Source: Chrysomallon squamiferum (lineage: Eukaryota; Mollusca; Gastropoda; Neomphalida; Peltospiridae). From it: a stretch of 64,000 bases of DNA. The notes beneath the pieces were generated by a model. It ran no database searches, was not told the origin of the DNA, and saw nothing but the letters and a program-made list of their open reading frames with translations. Of this stretch, positions 26,875 to 42,026 are shown in pieces (positions within the stretch are counted from its first letter, which is position 1; the number at the start of each line of letters is the position of its first letter). The translations under genes and the position numbers were made by a program. The stretch covers positions 15,939,756 through 16,003,755 of the forward strand of contig CM022676.1 in assembly GCA_012295275.1 (NCBI GenBank). The letters run 5' to 3'.

Positions 26875-28010
26875 CATTATCATTGATATTGTTGGTACGG
26901 GTGATAACCTTTCTTCACACAAATACTAAATAATTATGTCAATAAATAAAATAAAATGAAGTAAAAACTAAACGAAAACAAGAGTGGAATCGCAGTGAAA
27001 ACGTTTTTGAAATGTCCCCTTTGTGCGCGTTCTGAACACAATTAAAACATAATTTTCAATATAAAAGGAAAACTAAAGTAAGACAGAATATTGTGTCGAA
27101 CTCAAATGCATAGTTCACAATATGCTGACGAAAATGTGCAAAAAGCTACATCATCATTCATTTTTATGTTATTTGTTTTTTGATTGTATTTATCAATTAT
27201 TATTATTAATTTTGTGTGTGTGTGTTTGTTTGTGATGACAAATAATAAAACAAATTATGCTCATTTTAATCTGTTTATGTTCTTTGGGTAATAATTAATT
27301 GAATTTAGAAAACAAATTTTTGTTCTGGGCTCTAGTATCACATCATCATTATAATTTATTGTCATCGTCTACGTAATAAGTCAGATAATTTAATGTATGT
27401 GTGCGCACAAAACATCAGAGTCATATTTTTTTATTACTATACATAGTTTAATCACAATTAAATGGAGATAACTAATTACAATATCACTAGACATAGATTA
27501 ATTATAATTTTACTAGACACAGCTTAATCATGGTTTTAGTAGATTATAGATTAATCAGAATTTGACTAAGCATATTTTAATCAGCATTATAAAGACTCAT
27601 CGCAACTATATACTGTACAGTATCAGTTAATTCAAAACATTCAAACGAAACACTGTAATTTTAGAACATAAACTACTATTCAAACATACGCTGTATATTA
27701 TATTGTACTGATGAAAACATAATACAAATATAAAACCCCATTTAAAACAAATGTGTCTAACGACGTTCTTGTATGAAAAGAAGAATATTTATACCTTTAA
27801 TTAGTTATCTTTATTAATAAAATTTCATGATTGTAAATAATCATTTTATGTAATTTCGTTTCCTAAAATTAGGTGTTTTTCAAAGTTTTAACGTGTGTAA
27901 GTGTCTATGTACGTACATATAAATGTAGGTGTGTATGTGTGTATATATGTATAATAAAAGAAACAAAATAAGTTGTTTCGAAGTTTTAATTAAATACATT
28001 AATAATGAGA
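24330..28010. other. Intergenic, no gene recognised
   Basis: The stretch holds AAT runs (24556-24591, 26079-26122), a T run (25992-26026), a GT run (26533-26594), and a compound ATC/ATT run (26738-26890). The open frames here are isoleucine repeats from the microsatellites. Just downstream of the receptor stop codon, on the minus strand, an ATTAAA at 27985-27990 and an AATAAA near 27810 could serve as poly(A) signals for that gene. Confidence 0.5.
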
Positions 28011-28014
28011 TATC

Positions 28015-28097
28015 TTAATGTTTTGGTTTATAATCACTGAAATTCAAAACTTCATACGGATGTTCTTCAGTTGACTGACTCTGTTGTAGACTGTTAC
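28015..28097 (-). CDS. Receptor last exon: cytoplasmic tail end and stop
   Basis: The acceptor 'tttttatatttag' precedes 28097. The exon starts with two bases completing a Gly codon and reads [17 protein letters not shown], then NFSDYKPKH and TAA at 28017-28015. It carries two tyrosines, in the contexts PYEVL (YxxL type) and SDYKPK. The phase joins exactly to the exon ending at 28672. Confidence 0.82.
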
Positions 28098-28842
28098 CTA
28101 AATATAAAAAATAAGAGATGTATAAACATTTTCTTTATGTCTCAAAAATAATGTGATACAGAAATGCAGGAAAAAACAGACTAACAGAACCAGATGGTTA
28201 AATAATAAATAATAAGATATATACAAAATAAAAAAACATAAATGTGACATATTAACTTGGCTAGGCTGTAATTTACAACAAATATAAAGACAGATATTAA
28301 TACATAGTAGTGATGAAATAGTTTGTAATACTGCAAAATATCAGTTTGTAAACACTCTGTACTTATCAGAGAAATATGTTAAACTATATACTTGATTATC
28401 TGAGGAGGTAATAAAAAATCCATTCTATTAACTAATCATATAACACAAAATAACGCCAGACATTCTTAGCTCAGTATATAAATGACAACATTTTATATTA
28501 TTACTTTTTCATAATATTTTGTCCAGGCCTCTGTTTCATACTCATTTCTTTCTTTACTTCATTTTGTACCTTATTTCTTTCTTTCCTGATTGCCCTGCCA
28601 AGAAGTCGTAATAGATATTCAACATAAAGTAAGCCTTCTTGGATTAAACGTTTAGAAACAATTCCACTTACCCTGTTCAAAAGCAACATTCTCGTATATT
28701 GAAGACTGCCGTTGTGAAAAGTTCCTGTGATTTCAGAGACACAAAATATCTAAGTGAATTGACTTTTAAAGTTTAATAATAAAAATTAAAGACAGACTGC
28801 TCACAGTTAACTGTTAAATAATTTATGTGATATAATAATAAC

Positions 28843-28890
<48 letters not shown>

Positions 28891-31447
28891 CAATAATAAC
28901 AAAGAGCAATAGTAAAAATAAGTAATAAGAAGAACAATGCAGTTTTAGATTAACCAAGATACATATATGGAAAAGAAAGAAAGGAAAAATAAGAAAAATA
29001 TCGAAATATTTTGTTTTAAAAGTATATACTCTCCGAAAAAAGAAACGCAAAATGGTTGATTTCTTAGACAACTATTGTAAACTGACACATATCGATGTAC
29101 AAACTATGAATATAAATAATATTTGGTTATTCAAACGTACAGCTTTTATTACCGTCGCCAAAAATCAGGTAACACAAAATAAAGGCTATGATCGTGTGTA
29201 TTAGCCAAAACGTCCCCGCATGGAAACAACGTTACCAGTTCATCTGCACGTGCGGAACATAAAACTTGAACACGAGGGTAGTAAAAATGCAAGGTTTTCG
29301 AATACTTCTGTTCGTCATGTTTGTTCTGACCCAACATCAAATAAATGCCACGACTGAGTGAACCGCAACGAAACAACGCCATCGGTCGTTTACAAGCTTG
29401 CGAATCCTTCTCGGCCATAGCCCGTGTGTTCCGTGTATCCCCATGCACCATCTTGAGATTGTGGTATCGGTTCCAGCACCACCAAATAACACGTGACCGT
29501 CCCAGTCAGGTAGACTACTTCTACTCACCAGGTTCCAGGACCACTACATACGGGTATTTCATGTAATTGAAAGAACCACCACGGCAACCTCTACTGCTTC
29601 AGCAATACCAGGTCGGCGTAGAATATCGGCTCAAACAGTGCGCCATCGTTTACGCGAGGCAGGTATTTAAGCCAGACGGCCTGTAAGAAGAGTGATTTTG
29701 ACTCAACAACATCGTTGACTATGACGTCAGCGGTGTCAAGTGCACAGAGTTTGGCCTCAATTACGATGGAGAACTGTCTGGTATAGTGACGACGCTCAAT
29801 TTCTGCTTCATCGAGTTGATGGAAGGTGTCAAGTTTACATACGTCGAGGTGAATGTTTTGCTGCAAACTGCGTACAGGAAGCGGAAATATTTGGCGGAGG
29901 TAGTGTGATGGTGTGAGCAGCAATCTCATACACTGGCAGGACCAACCTGGTTCACATGCAAGGCAACTTAACGGCTCACAGATACCGAGATGAAATTTTC
30001 CAGCCACATGTCTCTCCAATTATGAATAATGGTAACGCTGTATTCCAGCACGACAATGTGAGACCACATACAGCCAGACTTTCAACAGCGTACCTACACA
30101 ACAATAACATTCAGGTCCTGCCCTGGCCCTCTAAATCTCCGGATTTGAACACTATAAAGAATTTATGGGACGATTTGAATAGACGACAGAGGCAGCATCA
30201 ACCACTTCCACATAATCCTGCTCAGATGGCATTACTACTTCAGAAAGAGTGGGCCACAGTTGAACAAGGTGTAATTCGTAATGTCATTACTGCTATGTGA
30301 AGGAGATGTCAGGCAGTGCTGGACTCCCATGGTGGGCACACAAGGTATTGATATTATACTGTTATAACCTTGAACTTTAACCTTTTCATTGTAATACCAT
30401 CAATATTAAAGAATTGCGAAAGTGTGTGTAAAATGTGAACATTTTGCTGCTTTATGTTGATATTTCCAATGTCAATAGCATTTTCTTTTGCGTTTCTTTT
30501 TTGTTAGAATATATATATATATATATATGTAAGGAAATAAACACTGAAGTTGATTAATGGATTGTTGGATAATAACAATTAATACATGAAATAAATGTAA
30601 TCCATCATTCTACACGATGACTACCAAACTGACAGAGTTTGTTTTATTATTTCTTGCATAGTTGAATGTTTCCATGTTAAAATACGACAAGGAGAGACAT
30701 CAAATACACATCACATACATACAGAAAAAAATACACAGGTCACACAAAGATATTCACATATCCATACAGATCATATAGAGACATATATACATAGCAAAAT
30801 ATACACATCATGCACAGATATATTCACACATAAACACATGACACAGAACTGTAGCTCAGAGGTACACATATACTCACACATCGCAAACTGACAGGGACTA
30901 ACATGCAACATAAACAGATATACACCTGCCCCGTCACAGACAGACACGTACGTGTATCACACACAGACATACAGACAGAAATATGTGGGACATCAATCGG
31001 GAATTGCTTACGGTTTGATTCATTGGTTATAGAACCTCTGAACTGTGGACGTTATTTAATATTAAAGGTTTGATTTCAACACAGAAATAACGAATTGAAA
31101 CTATAAACCTTTGATGTTAGAATATACTCGTACATTTATAACTAATGCAATCTACAATCACTGTTGTGCATGAACACACAAATGCTTGAATACATATACT
31201 TTTAGAACAGTAATACACTATATTAATGTATACTGTTAGTTGGTATTACCTTGTTTCATATACATGTTCATCTTTTGCATTTCCTGAAAACAAAAAAATA
31301 AATACAAATTACAGGCACTAAAATAATAAATAAACAGGCAAAAATTGTCTGAACATTTGTAATGTTAAATAATGGTGTTCGATCAAAACTACTTTTATTT
31401 TATTTTAGCATGGATAATAATAATAATAATAAGAATAAGAATAATAA

Positions 31448-31478
<31 letters not shown>

Positions 31479-32496
31479 CATGATAATTTTATTTTGTTAC
31501 AAAGCGTATTCCTATTTATCTCAAATTGTTTAAGTATTACATATTTCCCGATCTATCTCTTTCACAAACACACAGACGTAGAGGAAGATGCACTACGACA
31601 CACGTTTGCACTTTGAAACTTAAACAAGAAGAAAGAAACAGTACGAACTTGTTTTCAGTCTACGGTATATGAAGACAGTAGCGACAACAATAAGAGTTAA
31701 CACGAGAATCCCTGATCCAGCTCCAGCAGCGACTGGTATCAAATTTTCATTAGACACGTCATCTGAAACAACACTTGTTCATTTGAATAGACATATGCCA
31801 TACAAACTAGTAGTGCTTGACACATGTAACAAAATATATCCTAAAGGTATATGTATTACAATACGGCAAATATATTGAAATACAGGTTTTAAATACGGCA
31901 GATGTAAGTAAGATAATAAATGTGAAAGTCAAAAGAAAACAATTCTAAATAAATGATCTGTAAAACAATTGATTAATATTGTTATGATTCAGGAGATGAA
32001 AAACAGCTTCTAATATTAAAATCACTTAACGTTAATGTAAAGCTATACTGGAATAGAGTTTAAAAAAATCGAAAAGTGAAGATACTGAATATATTTTTTT
32101 GTTTATTTAATTTTATTTATTTATTTATTTATTTGTTTGTTTTTGCTCTCCAACATACTTTCGAACATCGTTTCTCCTCAATCAGTTGATCAATGTGCTT
32201 AAAGATGTAACCATTTGAACTAGAATTGTTTTCTAATTTCATATTATGAGGCAACTAGAAGTTTCCTAAACCAATTTAAATATCAGTCTGAAAATAATGT
32301 AACATTTTAAAAATAGTCTGTGATAAAAGTATTGGAAAAGAACTAGCCAAAGACTATACAAATACCGGAAGATCATCATCATTGATCATAAGATCATTTA
32401 CATCCAACATCACCGGTACAGTTTGTTTTAAAATGTTATAGTAAAGAAAACAACAAGATACATAAAATAATAGTAATAATAATAATAATAATAATC

Positions 32497-32551
<55 letters not shown>

Positions 32552-35500
32552 ACTGTCAGATAAATACGTACTACAAACAAATAAAACAATATTATGTATA
32601 CCTGTATAGGAAGAAACAAGAAACAGAATATTAAAATGCATGTTATCTCATTATTGACATAGGTACCTGTAATAAAAATATCTCTCGCATTTGTAAAAAC
32701 TGTATCTCCGTATTTGTTATAAGCCAAAATCCTCACAAGATATATTCTGTCTGATTTCAGAGACCCTATCACTGTTTTATGGGTTGTGTGTAGACCAAGT
32801 TCTAGAAATTTCTCTGTGACGTTGTTCCACTGTGTTGACGTATTCTCTCTGTACTGTACAATGAATGTTTGCACGAAGCCGCCATTATATTCCTCTGTCC
32901 AAGACACTGAGATGGCAGAAGACCTGATTCTCTGCAGGCTCAAATGGGAAGGAATCCTCGGTGGACCTTGTAGGCAAAACACAAGTCAGGCTAATTAATG
33001 TTCATAAACATGACCATACTAGAATAAGAAATAAAAAATGCGCGCGCATGAATGTATGTGTGTGTATGTCAGTGTCTGTGTAAATGTGTGTATGTGTGTA
33101 AGTTGCTATTTCCATTATTACTGATATTCTAATTTCTGCTAAAAAAACAGTTACATTTAACAATAAGCTGCACGCTTTGACTGACATCAGACTTGACGTT
33201 GTTTCCTGTTTCACAAGTGTAAAATCCTGTATCCAGACATCCAGCTTCATTCCAGCTGTACTCCACTGACTTGGAGTTGTTCACTTCACGTAGAATGTGT
33301 GAGTTGTTTAACAGTTTGATGTGAGATGCTGGATTACTGTCAACTTCACATCTCAGAGTCATGGGAGTCAGCTCATCAACTGTTATCTTTGTAGACTTCG
33401 AGTTTAACGTCAGAGATCTAATAGAAGTTTGGTCTGCAATGATAGAAACTATTTACTACATGTAATATCACTAACGCTTGATGTGCAAGTGAAACCAGTC
33501 AAACACTAGTAATATAAAGAGCAGTATCATCTCTCGATAACTAGTACACAAAGTGTCAGTTGTTTTACCGGAAAAGAAATTCTGTTTGTGTGGATGTTGT
33601 GGAAACATAAACATTGTCTGCAACACTTTAACTTTTACTTTCACTTACTAGTAAATTATAATAGACGCTGCAAAAAACAACTAACGCAAATATTTTCATT
33701 ATCACTTAATGTATGAAATTTATTTATAAAGAATTGTTTTGGTGTTTTTTTAGTGGAAACTCGGGTTACGAACGCCTAGAAGCACGAATATTTCGGATTA
33801 AGCTTTCTTTTGACCTCAACATCTAGTAAAGATAAGTATAGAGGCTTACTTCAAAACCGAAGTCAAAGTAAGGATTATAGGCATGCCCTACAGCAAATAT
33901 GTATCATAAATCAGGGTGTTTAGTCTTCAATATGCAGTTGCAGTTCAATAGCTTTTGGATTGAGATTGTGCTGTCGCATTTTTTAAAAAGCGTTGCTGCT
34001 TTTATATGTATGATTCTTATTATACCCTATTATGCGCAAGAAAACAAAACGTGAAAGCTATAATGCTGGTGGTAATTATAAATCTATCACAGTAGAGGTT
34101 AAGATGGAAATAACTGCAAAACATAAGAGTGCCGTTCGTGTGTCCGACATTGCTTCGGTTTATGTAAAATTCGGTTTACGAACGGAGTTCTGGAACGAAT
34201 TAAGTTCGTAACCCGATGTTCCACTGTATGCAGCTAAAACAAAATCAGGCTGAAGTTTTTCATACAAGTACTGACAACACGATAGGTAAACAGTGTCAGC
34301 AAATCTACAGCACTATCTAGTCAGACACGTTTCTCCAGTTTATTTTGAATTATTCTGTCAAAATTGAAAAAAAAATGCTTTCCACGCTTCAAATACTATT
34401 AAAGGAATAATACTAAAATAAAATTAAAAAGGAAATGAACTTTAAGAAATAATAATTATAATAAATAAATAAATAAATAAAGTAAGAAATAAAAACACAA
34501 AATAATCGTAAAACAGATTTTGTAGGCAGTTCTCGATTGAAAATTATTAGAATTTCACAACAGGATAAAGAAAAAATGCAATATAATTTAAAATATAATC
34601 AAAAAAGATATTATTGTTAGTGAAAAAATCTTAATATACATGAAACTACTGGCTTGGAAGTGAATGCGAGAGAAAACTGGTAAATGTTTTAAACTTTACT
34701 CACTAAATGTATCTCATTTTAAAACAAAAATATTTTGTTGATTTTTATTTCAAATGTAGACAGACAGCAATGAAACAGCGATAACTTTGAAGAAACCGCT
34801 TAATACAGTATGTTATTTCAAAATATTTCTATACCTTATTAACATGCTTTCATTTAACATATTTTGTTGAGATGAATTAAAATGAAAACGGGGATTCGAT
34901 ATTTATGTTAATGATTTTTCGTGGGTTTCTTTTACATATTATTTTTGTAATCTGGAACTTACAAAGAACTCTCAGCTGGAACTGGTTACTTCCTGAACGT
35001 TCAGATCTATTTGCTGTACATGTAAATGTTTTTCCTGTCTGATTTCTGCTGACAGGTCCAACAGTTAATACAGAACTCTTAACCAAATACCGATCTTCAC
35101 TTCTCCACGTGTAGACACAAGATGAGTCACAATTAGCAACACAGCCTACATTTAGAGTTTCTCCTTCAACAATGTTTCCTGGAGCTGAAGGAATGAATCT
35201 AACATAAAGGGTTCCATCTGCAAATAAATAAACAAATAAATAAATAGTATCATTATAACAGCAAGTGGAATGTATGGTATCAGTGTATTAATTTATTACA
35301 GTCGGAAAAAAATAACAAAAAAACAAACAAGTTAATCAAAATAATAATTCTTATGGAACGTAAAATTAGAAAACAAAAACTATGATTAAATTTGATGTTT
35401 TCTGCAGGTTTAATGTATCTGAAGATAGCTTTTAAGTAAATGAGATAGACTTTTCATATGAACCGATGCAATTTCGTAAAGCTCAGCTGTATATCCAGCG

Positions 35501-36536
35501 TTATAAAATACAGCCAAGAAGAATAAATGAAAATAGAAAGGTGATTATTATTATTTCTTTAAGCGAGATGGACCTTTAAACTGCAGAAAGTACATCAAGA
35601 AAATAAAAATAAAATACATTCATGTATTCATTACAATATAATGTTGTGACATTCACAAACTTTAACATGAAGTTAAAATAAACAGATAAATAAAAATAGG
35701 ACCACAGTATATATACATAATTTAATTAATTAATTTTTGAATTAATCAATAAAAATTAAATAGAGTCATAAGTAAAGAAAATCTTGAATGACATAACGTA
35801 ATGTATCCAGTTGCTAGTAGAGACATCTAATGGATAATGACATTTGAGTGTAAGGTTTCCACATCCAAAAGCTAAATTAAAGACAGAATGTAAGATGGTG
35901 ATGAACAAAGTAAAACTATTTTGTGAGAAGCTGATGATTACACAATTAAATTTTTTGGACAATATGCAACTCGTTTTGTAATTGATAAACAATAAAATAA
36001 AATAAAATAAAATAAAATGTCTCCTGAAAACTGACATTGACAGCTGATACCAGCATCCTCTGAGTGACTACAGTAGTGTTTTCCCCAGCCAAGAAATGAA
36101 CACTTTTCAACAGTGTCTTCATCTCCATCACATCTCAGCGCATCAAGCCATATTTGCCCAGTTCCTGCTCCAAAGTGAGCACTTTCATACTGTATTGCAT
36201 TAAAACTTAAACAAAATTAATATTCATTGTAAAATAAATAATATGTACAGTAAAATGAACATTATTAAACATAGTTTGCATAACGCCTTAACAGATCTTC
36301 TCGTAGTCCTGACGTTTTAAGAAGACATTTGTTACTTTCTAAGTGATTTCAACTATGTTTAATATGTATGCTTTGCTACCAAAAGCATAGTCAAAATATC
36401 GCCAGCGAAACTGATTTTTCGAACATGACTTGATTATATTTCCTATAACGCTCAAGATCATCATTGCTAGAAATTACTATTACTGTTACTTTTTGTTGTA
36501 ACTGCTGTCGTTTATTCCCCCATCTTCTTCTCATAG

Positions 36537-36601
<65 letters not shown>

Positions 36602-39156
36602 CATTCTCTCGAAAAGTATTTCACGGACACATCATCACTAATTTTCATTGACAGTAAAATCAAATAAATTACAATTATAAAACATATTCTTGTTCCCAAA
36701 CTAAGTAAGAAAGTAAGTAAGTAATTATGTAAATAAATGAAGGAATTACCGGCTAAATCCTAACATGTGACATAAAACAGAAGCATCTTTCTCATCAAAA
36801 TCATCATCACAGATTGTTCCCCACGTCCCGTTTACTTGAATCTCAACTCGACCTTGTGTTGGTTTTCCTCCTCCATTCACTAACCTTACAGGTACTGAAA
36901 TAATAACATGTTATGTCTGATTTGTAAAAATAACAATGGTATGATTTGTTTAATAAAACAAAACAGAACAAACAAAACATGTATAAACTTACATATGATT
37001 TTTCCCTCCTAAAAAAATTATGTTAGACATATTTGGTAATTAAACGTACAGTTCGGTAAAATAAACATGTCGCTCTATCTCTAGTATTGCTATAAACATC
37101 GGCAACCAATGTTTATGATATTAATGTACTCAACGATTGAAATATATACAGATAAACCCGTGCACACATATATAACTTTTTAACTGTTAAGTAGCACTCT
37201 CCTTGTTTTACAATAGCTATGGTCAATAGTATAATAATTCAACATTATATTGGCATAATAAATGAAATTGTCAAATAAATAATACGTTCTGAAATACAGG
37301 CGTTTTGTGACAATAGCTCTATTCCAAAATTATAATATGTTTAAAGATAGAACATTTAATAAGTGTCAGAGGCTGCCAGTGCAATTTTAGAAAGTTTATG
37401 TGAAGAAACTGATTTTGTGATAACAGACCAAACAGCACGTTGTTGGTGTCAGCGATTTGTGGATGAGAAGCAGAACTCTGGTCATTCATCTTAACTGTTT
37501 CCTGTAATGTGGCATTCCTGCTTAACAGAGTTCCACTAGACAATGGTCTGAATATCAGAATCCTAGATGTCACACAGGCATGTATCAGTAAGGTCAAACG
37601 TAAAACAACGAGCTATTCACAACATCATCAAGCAGATAAAACAAAATTCTGACAAACAGAGACTGGAATAAGTCATTTCGAAACTGATGCTTACATTTCT
37701 GCTAAATATACTAAGTCTGCTAGTTTAAAGGATAAATAATGCAGTCGAGTGACACTGACATGACTCAGGGTTCTATATCATCTTGATTATGTTTCCTCAT
37801 TAACAGAAACATTCCAACACAGCACTAAACCGTTAGCCTGGATTATGTGACGTATTCCATATCCTGATTTCATCAGGATATTAGATAGTTACTAATCTTC
37901 ATTTAATTTAAATTGTATGCTACTGATCCAATTTCGACAACTATCATATTACATACAAACTGAGACAAGAAAGAAGCCAATGGATGTTCATAAGCTGTTG
38001 TTTAAATTCATATCATTATAAACATTTCAATAAACTAGATACGATAATGTATCTGTGAAGTCATTTATCGAAACTGATACAGAGATGCTGTGTTATCCTC
38101 AGAATCTGTGTCAACAGAACAACTAAAATGAGGTATCATAATATCTGCTAGGCCATCAATATCACAAATGGAGAACAGCTCCGGTTCGTGCCACGATGCT
38201 TGGGAAGGTTATTTGAAGGATTCAATCACAAAATGGAAATATCCAGTGAGAAAGTGGAAAAATACAGTGTCAGTTCTAACACAGACCAGTGTACATAGAA
38301 GTAAGTTAGGCGAGCGACTCTTCACTCTCAGTCTCTAAGTCCATTGACATGTTCTGACTGAAGTAAGACTGTAGAGAACTTCCAGTCAATATTTAATTTT
38401 AGAATTTTTGATAACACTAATTTCAGAGTTTATCATAACGCTAGCCTTCTTCAATAACTTGATCAAGAACTATTAAAATAAATTAAGACCCGCAAAATGT
38501 ATATAGAAATTCAAATATAATACGGATAAAATGTTATCTATAAATCATGGAAACGCTTACTTTCCTCAGCAGTGTATTGAATTTTATCTCATCACAAAAG
38601 CAGATTTAATATCCCTAAATAAATGTTATGATGTGTTAAATATATATAACACGGCCAGTCACTCTTTAATTTTGCTGTTTCGTACTTTGCGGTTTCGGAT
38701 GATTCTATAAATACAACCATTGTAGATTAATGTTAATTATGTTCCAGCCTTTTTTTTTTTTTTTCTTATTTTGTGATATAGTTCCATAAAGCTCTTTTCG
38801 TTTTCTATCTATAACAATGTGCGTGTAATGGTACTCAAACGATACTGGCGTAACCTGTATTGAAAGTGAATGTGTGTTTTTTGTGTAGGTCAGATATAAT
38901 CAGTCTGTCACTGTTAAGTGAGATACCATGAAGTATAACCGGGTGTTACTTTCACTTGCTAGCAGATCATGAAGTAGGTAGTATTCGACGCTAGCGGGTT
39001 ACTTGGTTTGGATCCTCTAGTAAATATTATCGACACACAAAAATAGTAAACGGATATCTTTTGGTAGCAAATGTTACTATTAAATAAAGAAAACTTTTAT
39101 ATGGGAATAAAAAAAAAATGTAAATAAAAAAAGATATATACACATATAAAAATAAA

Positions 39157-39231
<75 letters not shown>

Positions 39232-40780
39232 TAATGGTTTATCACTGTTTTAGGAATCACTAAGGAGCGCTTTCAAATCGGACCTACACTATAACCCTGT
39301 CTATGCACATACATTAGTAAAACAAAATTCACACAACAGTCAAACCCTTCATATTGTCTTATTCTGATATCAAAGAGAATCTCATCACAAATGGATAACA
39401 CATCAATTAAAATAACAGATACAAGTCTGATTAACATAAAGCTTCAGATTTTTATTTTTATTTTTCTTACTTCTCCTAGATTGGTCACTTTTAGTCTGTT
39501 CACTAAATGTTTTGTTATCATTAATTTTACTAATTCTACATGTCACTACTTACAACGATTCAAACAGCTGATGCCCACGTCTTGCTTATGACTACAGTTG
39601 TTTTCACCCCAAGTAGAGTATGAACAATAGTCTACACTTTCTTCATCTCCATTACAGTCAAGTCCATCAAGCCAAATAGGTCCACTGCCTTGTCCAAACT
39701 GAGATGCTGGGTAAAATTTTGCTTCGAAACTGAAAACACGTTTAATAATAAGACTAATAATAATAATATTAATAAAAATACAATACAGAATAATAAGACT
39801 TATTCCTCATGTTGCTGTTGGACTATCCTGTAAAAATGAAAAACAAATAAAAAAATGTGACGAAGAAACGAAAGCAATAATTTATAGCTAGATCATTTTC
39901 TGTAAATTTTTTGATTATACGTTTTACAAATAATTCATTAGTACTTATATTTCACAATTCGATTCTTCTTGAATCTGTATTTTTTCATCAATAATGTATT
40001 AATAAAGCGTACACTAATTTTAGGGTTAAAACATTTTACTAAATTATTATTTCTATTATTGTACAATAATCAATACTATTTTAATGGTGTCAAAATAGTA
40101 TTGACAATACATTTTTACAAAGTCACCTTTTACTTGTAATATCCAGAAGCCAGATTTTTTTTCTTTTTTTTTCTGGTAAATATGTTTATAAAAAAAAATA
40201 AAAATAAATAAAGACAAATAATAATAACAATAATAGGTTGTTATATATATATATATATATATATAAGGTACAAAATCAGAACAGGCAAAATACTGAATTA
40301 AGAAATCAGAATTTTATATAAATGTGAACATGTCGCTGCATCGAAAGCTGTAACAACATAAAATATATTTTGAAGATATAACGTTGCTAGATATAAATAA
40401 ATAGTTTTAAAGAAAATATTTATTTACCGACTAAAGCCCATCATCATTACAGATTGCAACAGCATCTCTGTCATCAAAATCATTATCACAGACAGTTCCC
40501 CATGTCCCGTTGTTTTCTATTTCAAGTCTGCCTCGTGTTGCAATTCCTCCTCCATTGGCCAATCGAACAGAAACTGAAGTCAGTTGAAGAAACGATCACA
40601 TCACAAACTATTTTCAAAATTTCATTTGTTTTATTTAACGGTCCGGTTCCAAATTAATTTTCGCTTCATAGATCTACGTAAATAATATTACCAAGCCATA
40701 TGACTTCATCATCGAGCTATATAATTAGCAATACATTTTTACAAAGTCAACTTTTACTTGTAATACCCAGAAGCCAGATA

Positions 40781-40811
<31 letters not shown>

Positions 40812-40862
40812 CTGGTTAATATATTTATAAAAAAAATTATAATAATAATAATAATAATAATG

Positions 40863-40938
<76 letters not shown>

Positions 40939-41043
40939 CAATAATAGTAAATAAATAAAAAACAAAATAAATTAATTAATTAAGTATTAACAACAACAAC
41001 AACAACAACAACGATAATAATAATAATAATAACAATAACAATT

Positions 41044-41108
<65 letters not shown>

Positions 41109-41951
41109 TGTGGCGTTATTTTATAAATCAAAGAATGTAAAAGGTACAGCCGATACTTTTCACGCTAAGTGCTTCTTCCATTTCACATTTAATGCTAAAT
41201 GTTTTGTTCTTAAAATTGTACAGAAAACAATAAACCACAATAAGAAAACAAACAACATACTCTGAGGCAAGCAACTTATTCCCAAATCCTGTTTATGACT
41301 ACAGTTGTCTTTTTTACCCCAGTCATAGAAAGAACAGTGATTCACTCCATTTTCATCTTGAACACAGTTAACACCATCAACCCACACTGGTCCTGTTCCT
41401 TCTCCAAAGTGAGCATTCTTATACGTCTTTGCGTTGAATCTAGGATTTACAAATCACAAACTGAACTGATTGATCTTGGTTAGTAGAACTATTGATCAAC
41501 CTGTACTACGTGATCATCCAGATTTTATCTGATTTTGTATAGCGCAAATAGAAAAGAACTCATATTTTACAACTGTTTATAAACAGAACAATGTAATTCA
41601 AGGTAAAAATTTTCTTACTGACTGAACCCTAAAAGTGTACAGAAAAAGCCTGCATTTTTGTCGTCAAATTTGTCACCACAGACAGTTCCCCATGTATCGT
41701 TAAGTTTGATCTCAACTCGACCCTGTGTTGAAATACCTCCACCATTGACTAGCCTGAGAGACACTGAAAACATAAAAAAAATAATATAAAATTCCAAATT
41801 TACCTTTCAGTTTACATATGCTATATTTACAATACCATGAAGATATTGGATTTCTTCAAATTTCATTACAGTCAAACATGCAGTTGTGGTCTTCTGTTGG
41901 TTGACATTACCGTCTGAAGGAAGGCTGGTGTTTAAAATTATTAAACAGTCC

Positions 41952-41993
<42 letters not shown>

Positions 41994-41994
41994 G

Positions 41995-42026
<32 letters not shown>

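Noticed and set aside
28501-28689. 62-codon minus frame starting MLLLNRVSG
   Set aside because: It overlaps the receptor tail exon in another frame and reads through the strong donor at 28672; phase continuity supports the SIYENV frame.
32428-32982. 184-codon minus frame as a single exon
   Set aside because: Only 32966-32667 is the FN3 exon; the remainder is intron read-through into an AAT run.
37319-37597. 93-codon minus frame in receptor intron
   Set aside because: No domain, no splice-site support, no copy elsewhere in the window.
40454-40657. 67-codon plus frame opposite SRCR-B
   Set aside because: Antisense of the SRCR-B first-half exon.
41615-41797. [13 protein letters not shown] as a signal peptide for SRCR-C
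   Set aside because: The hydrophobic start is the pyrimidine tract of an acceptor; the other SRCR first halves have the same phase-1 acceptor at this place.
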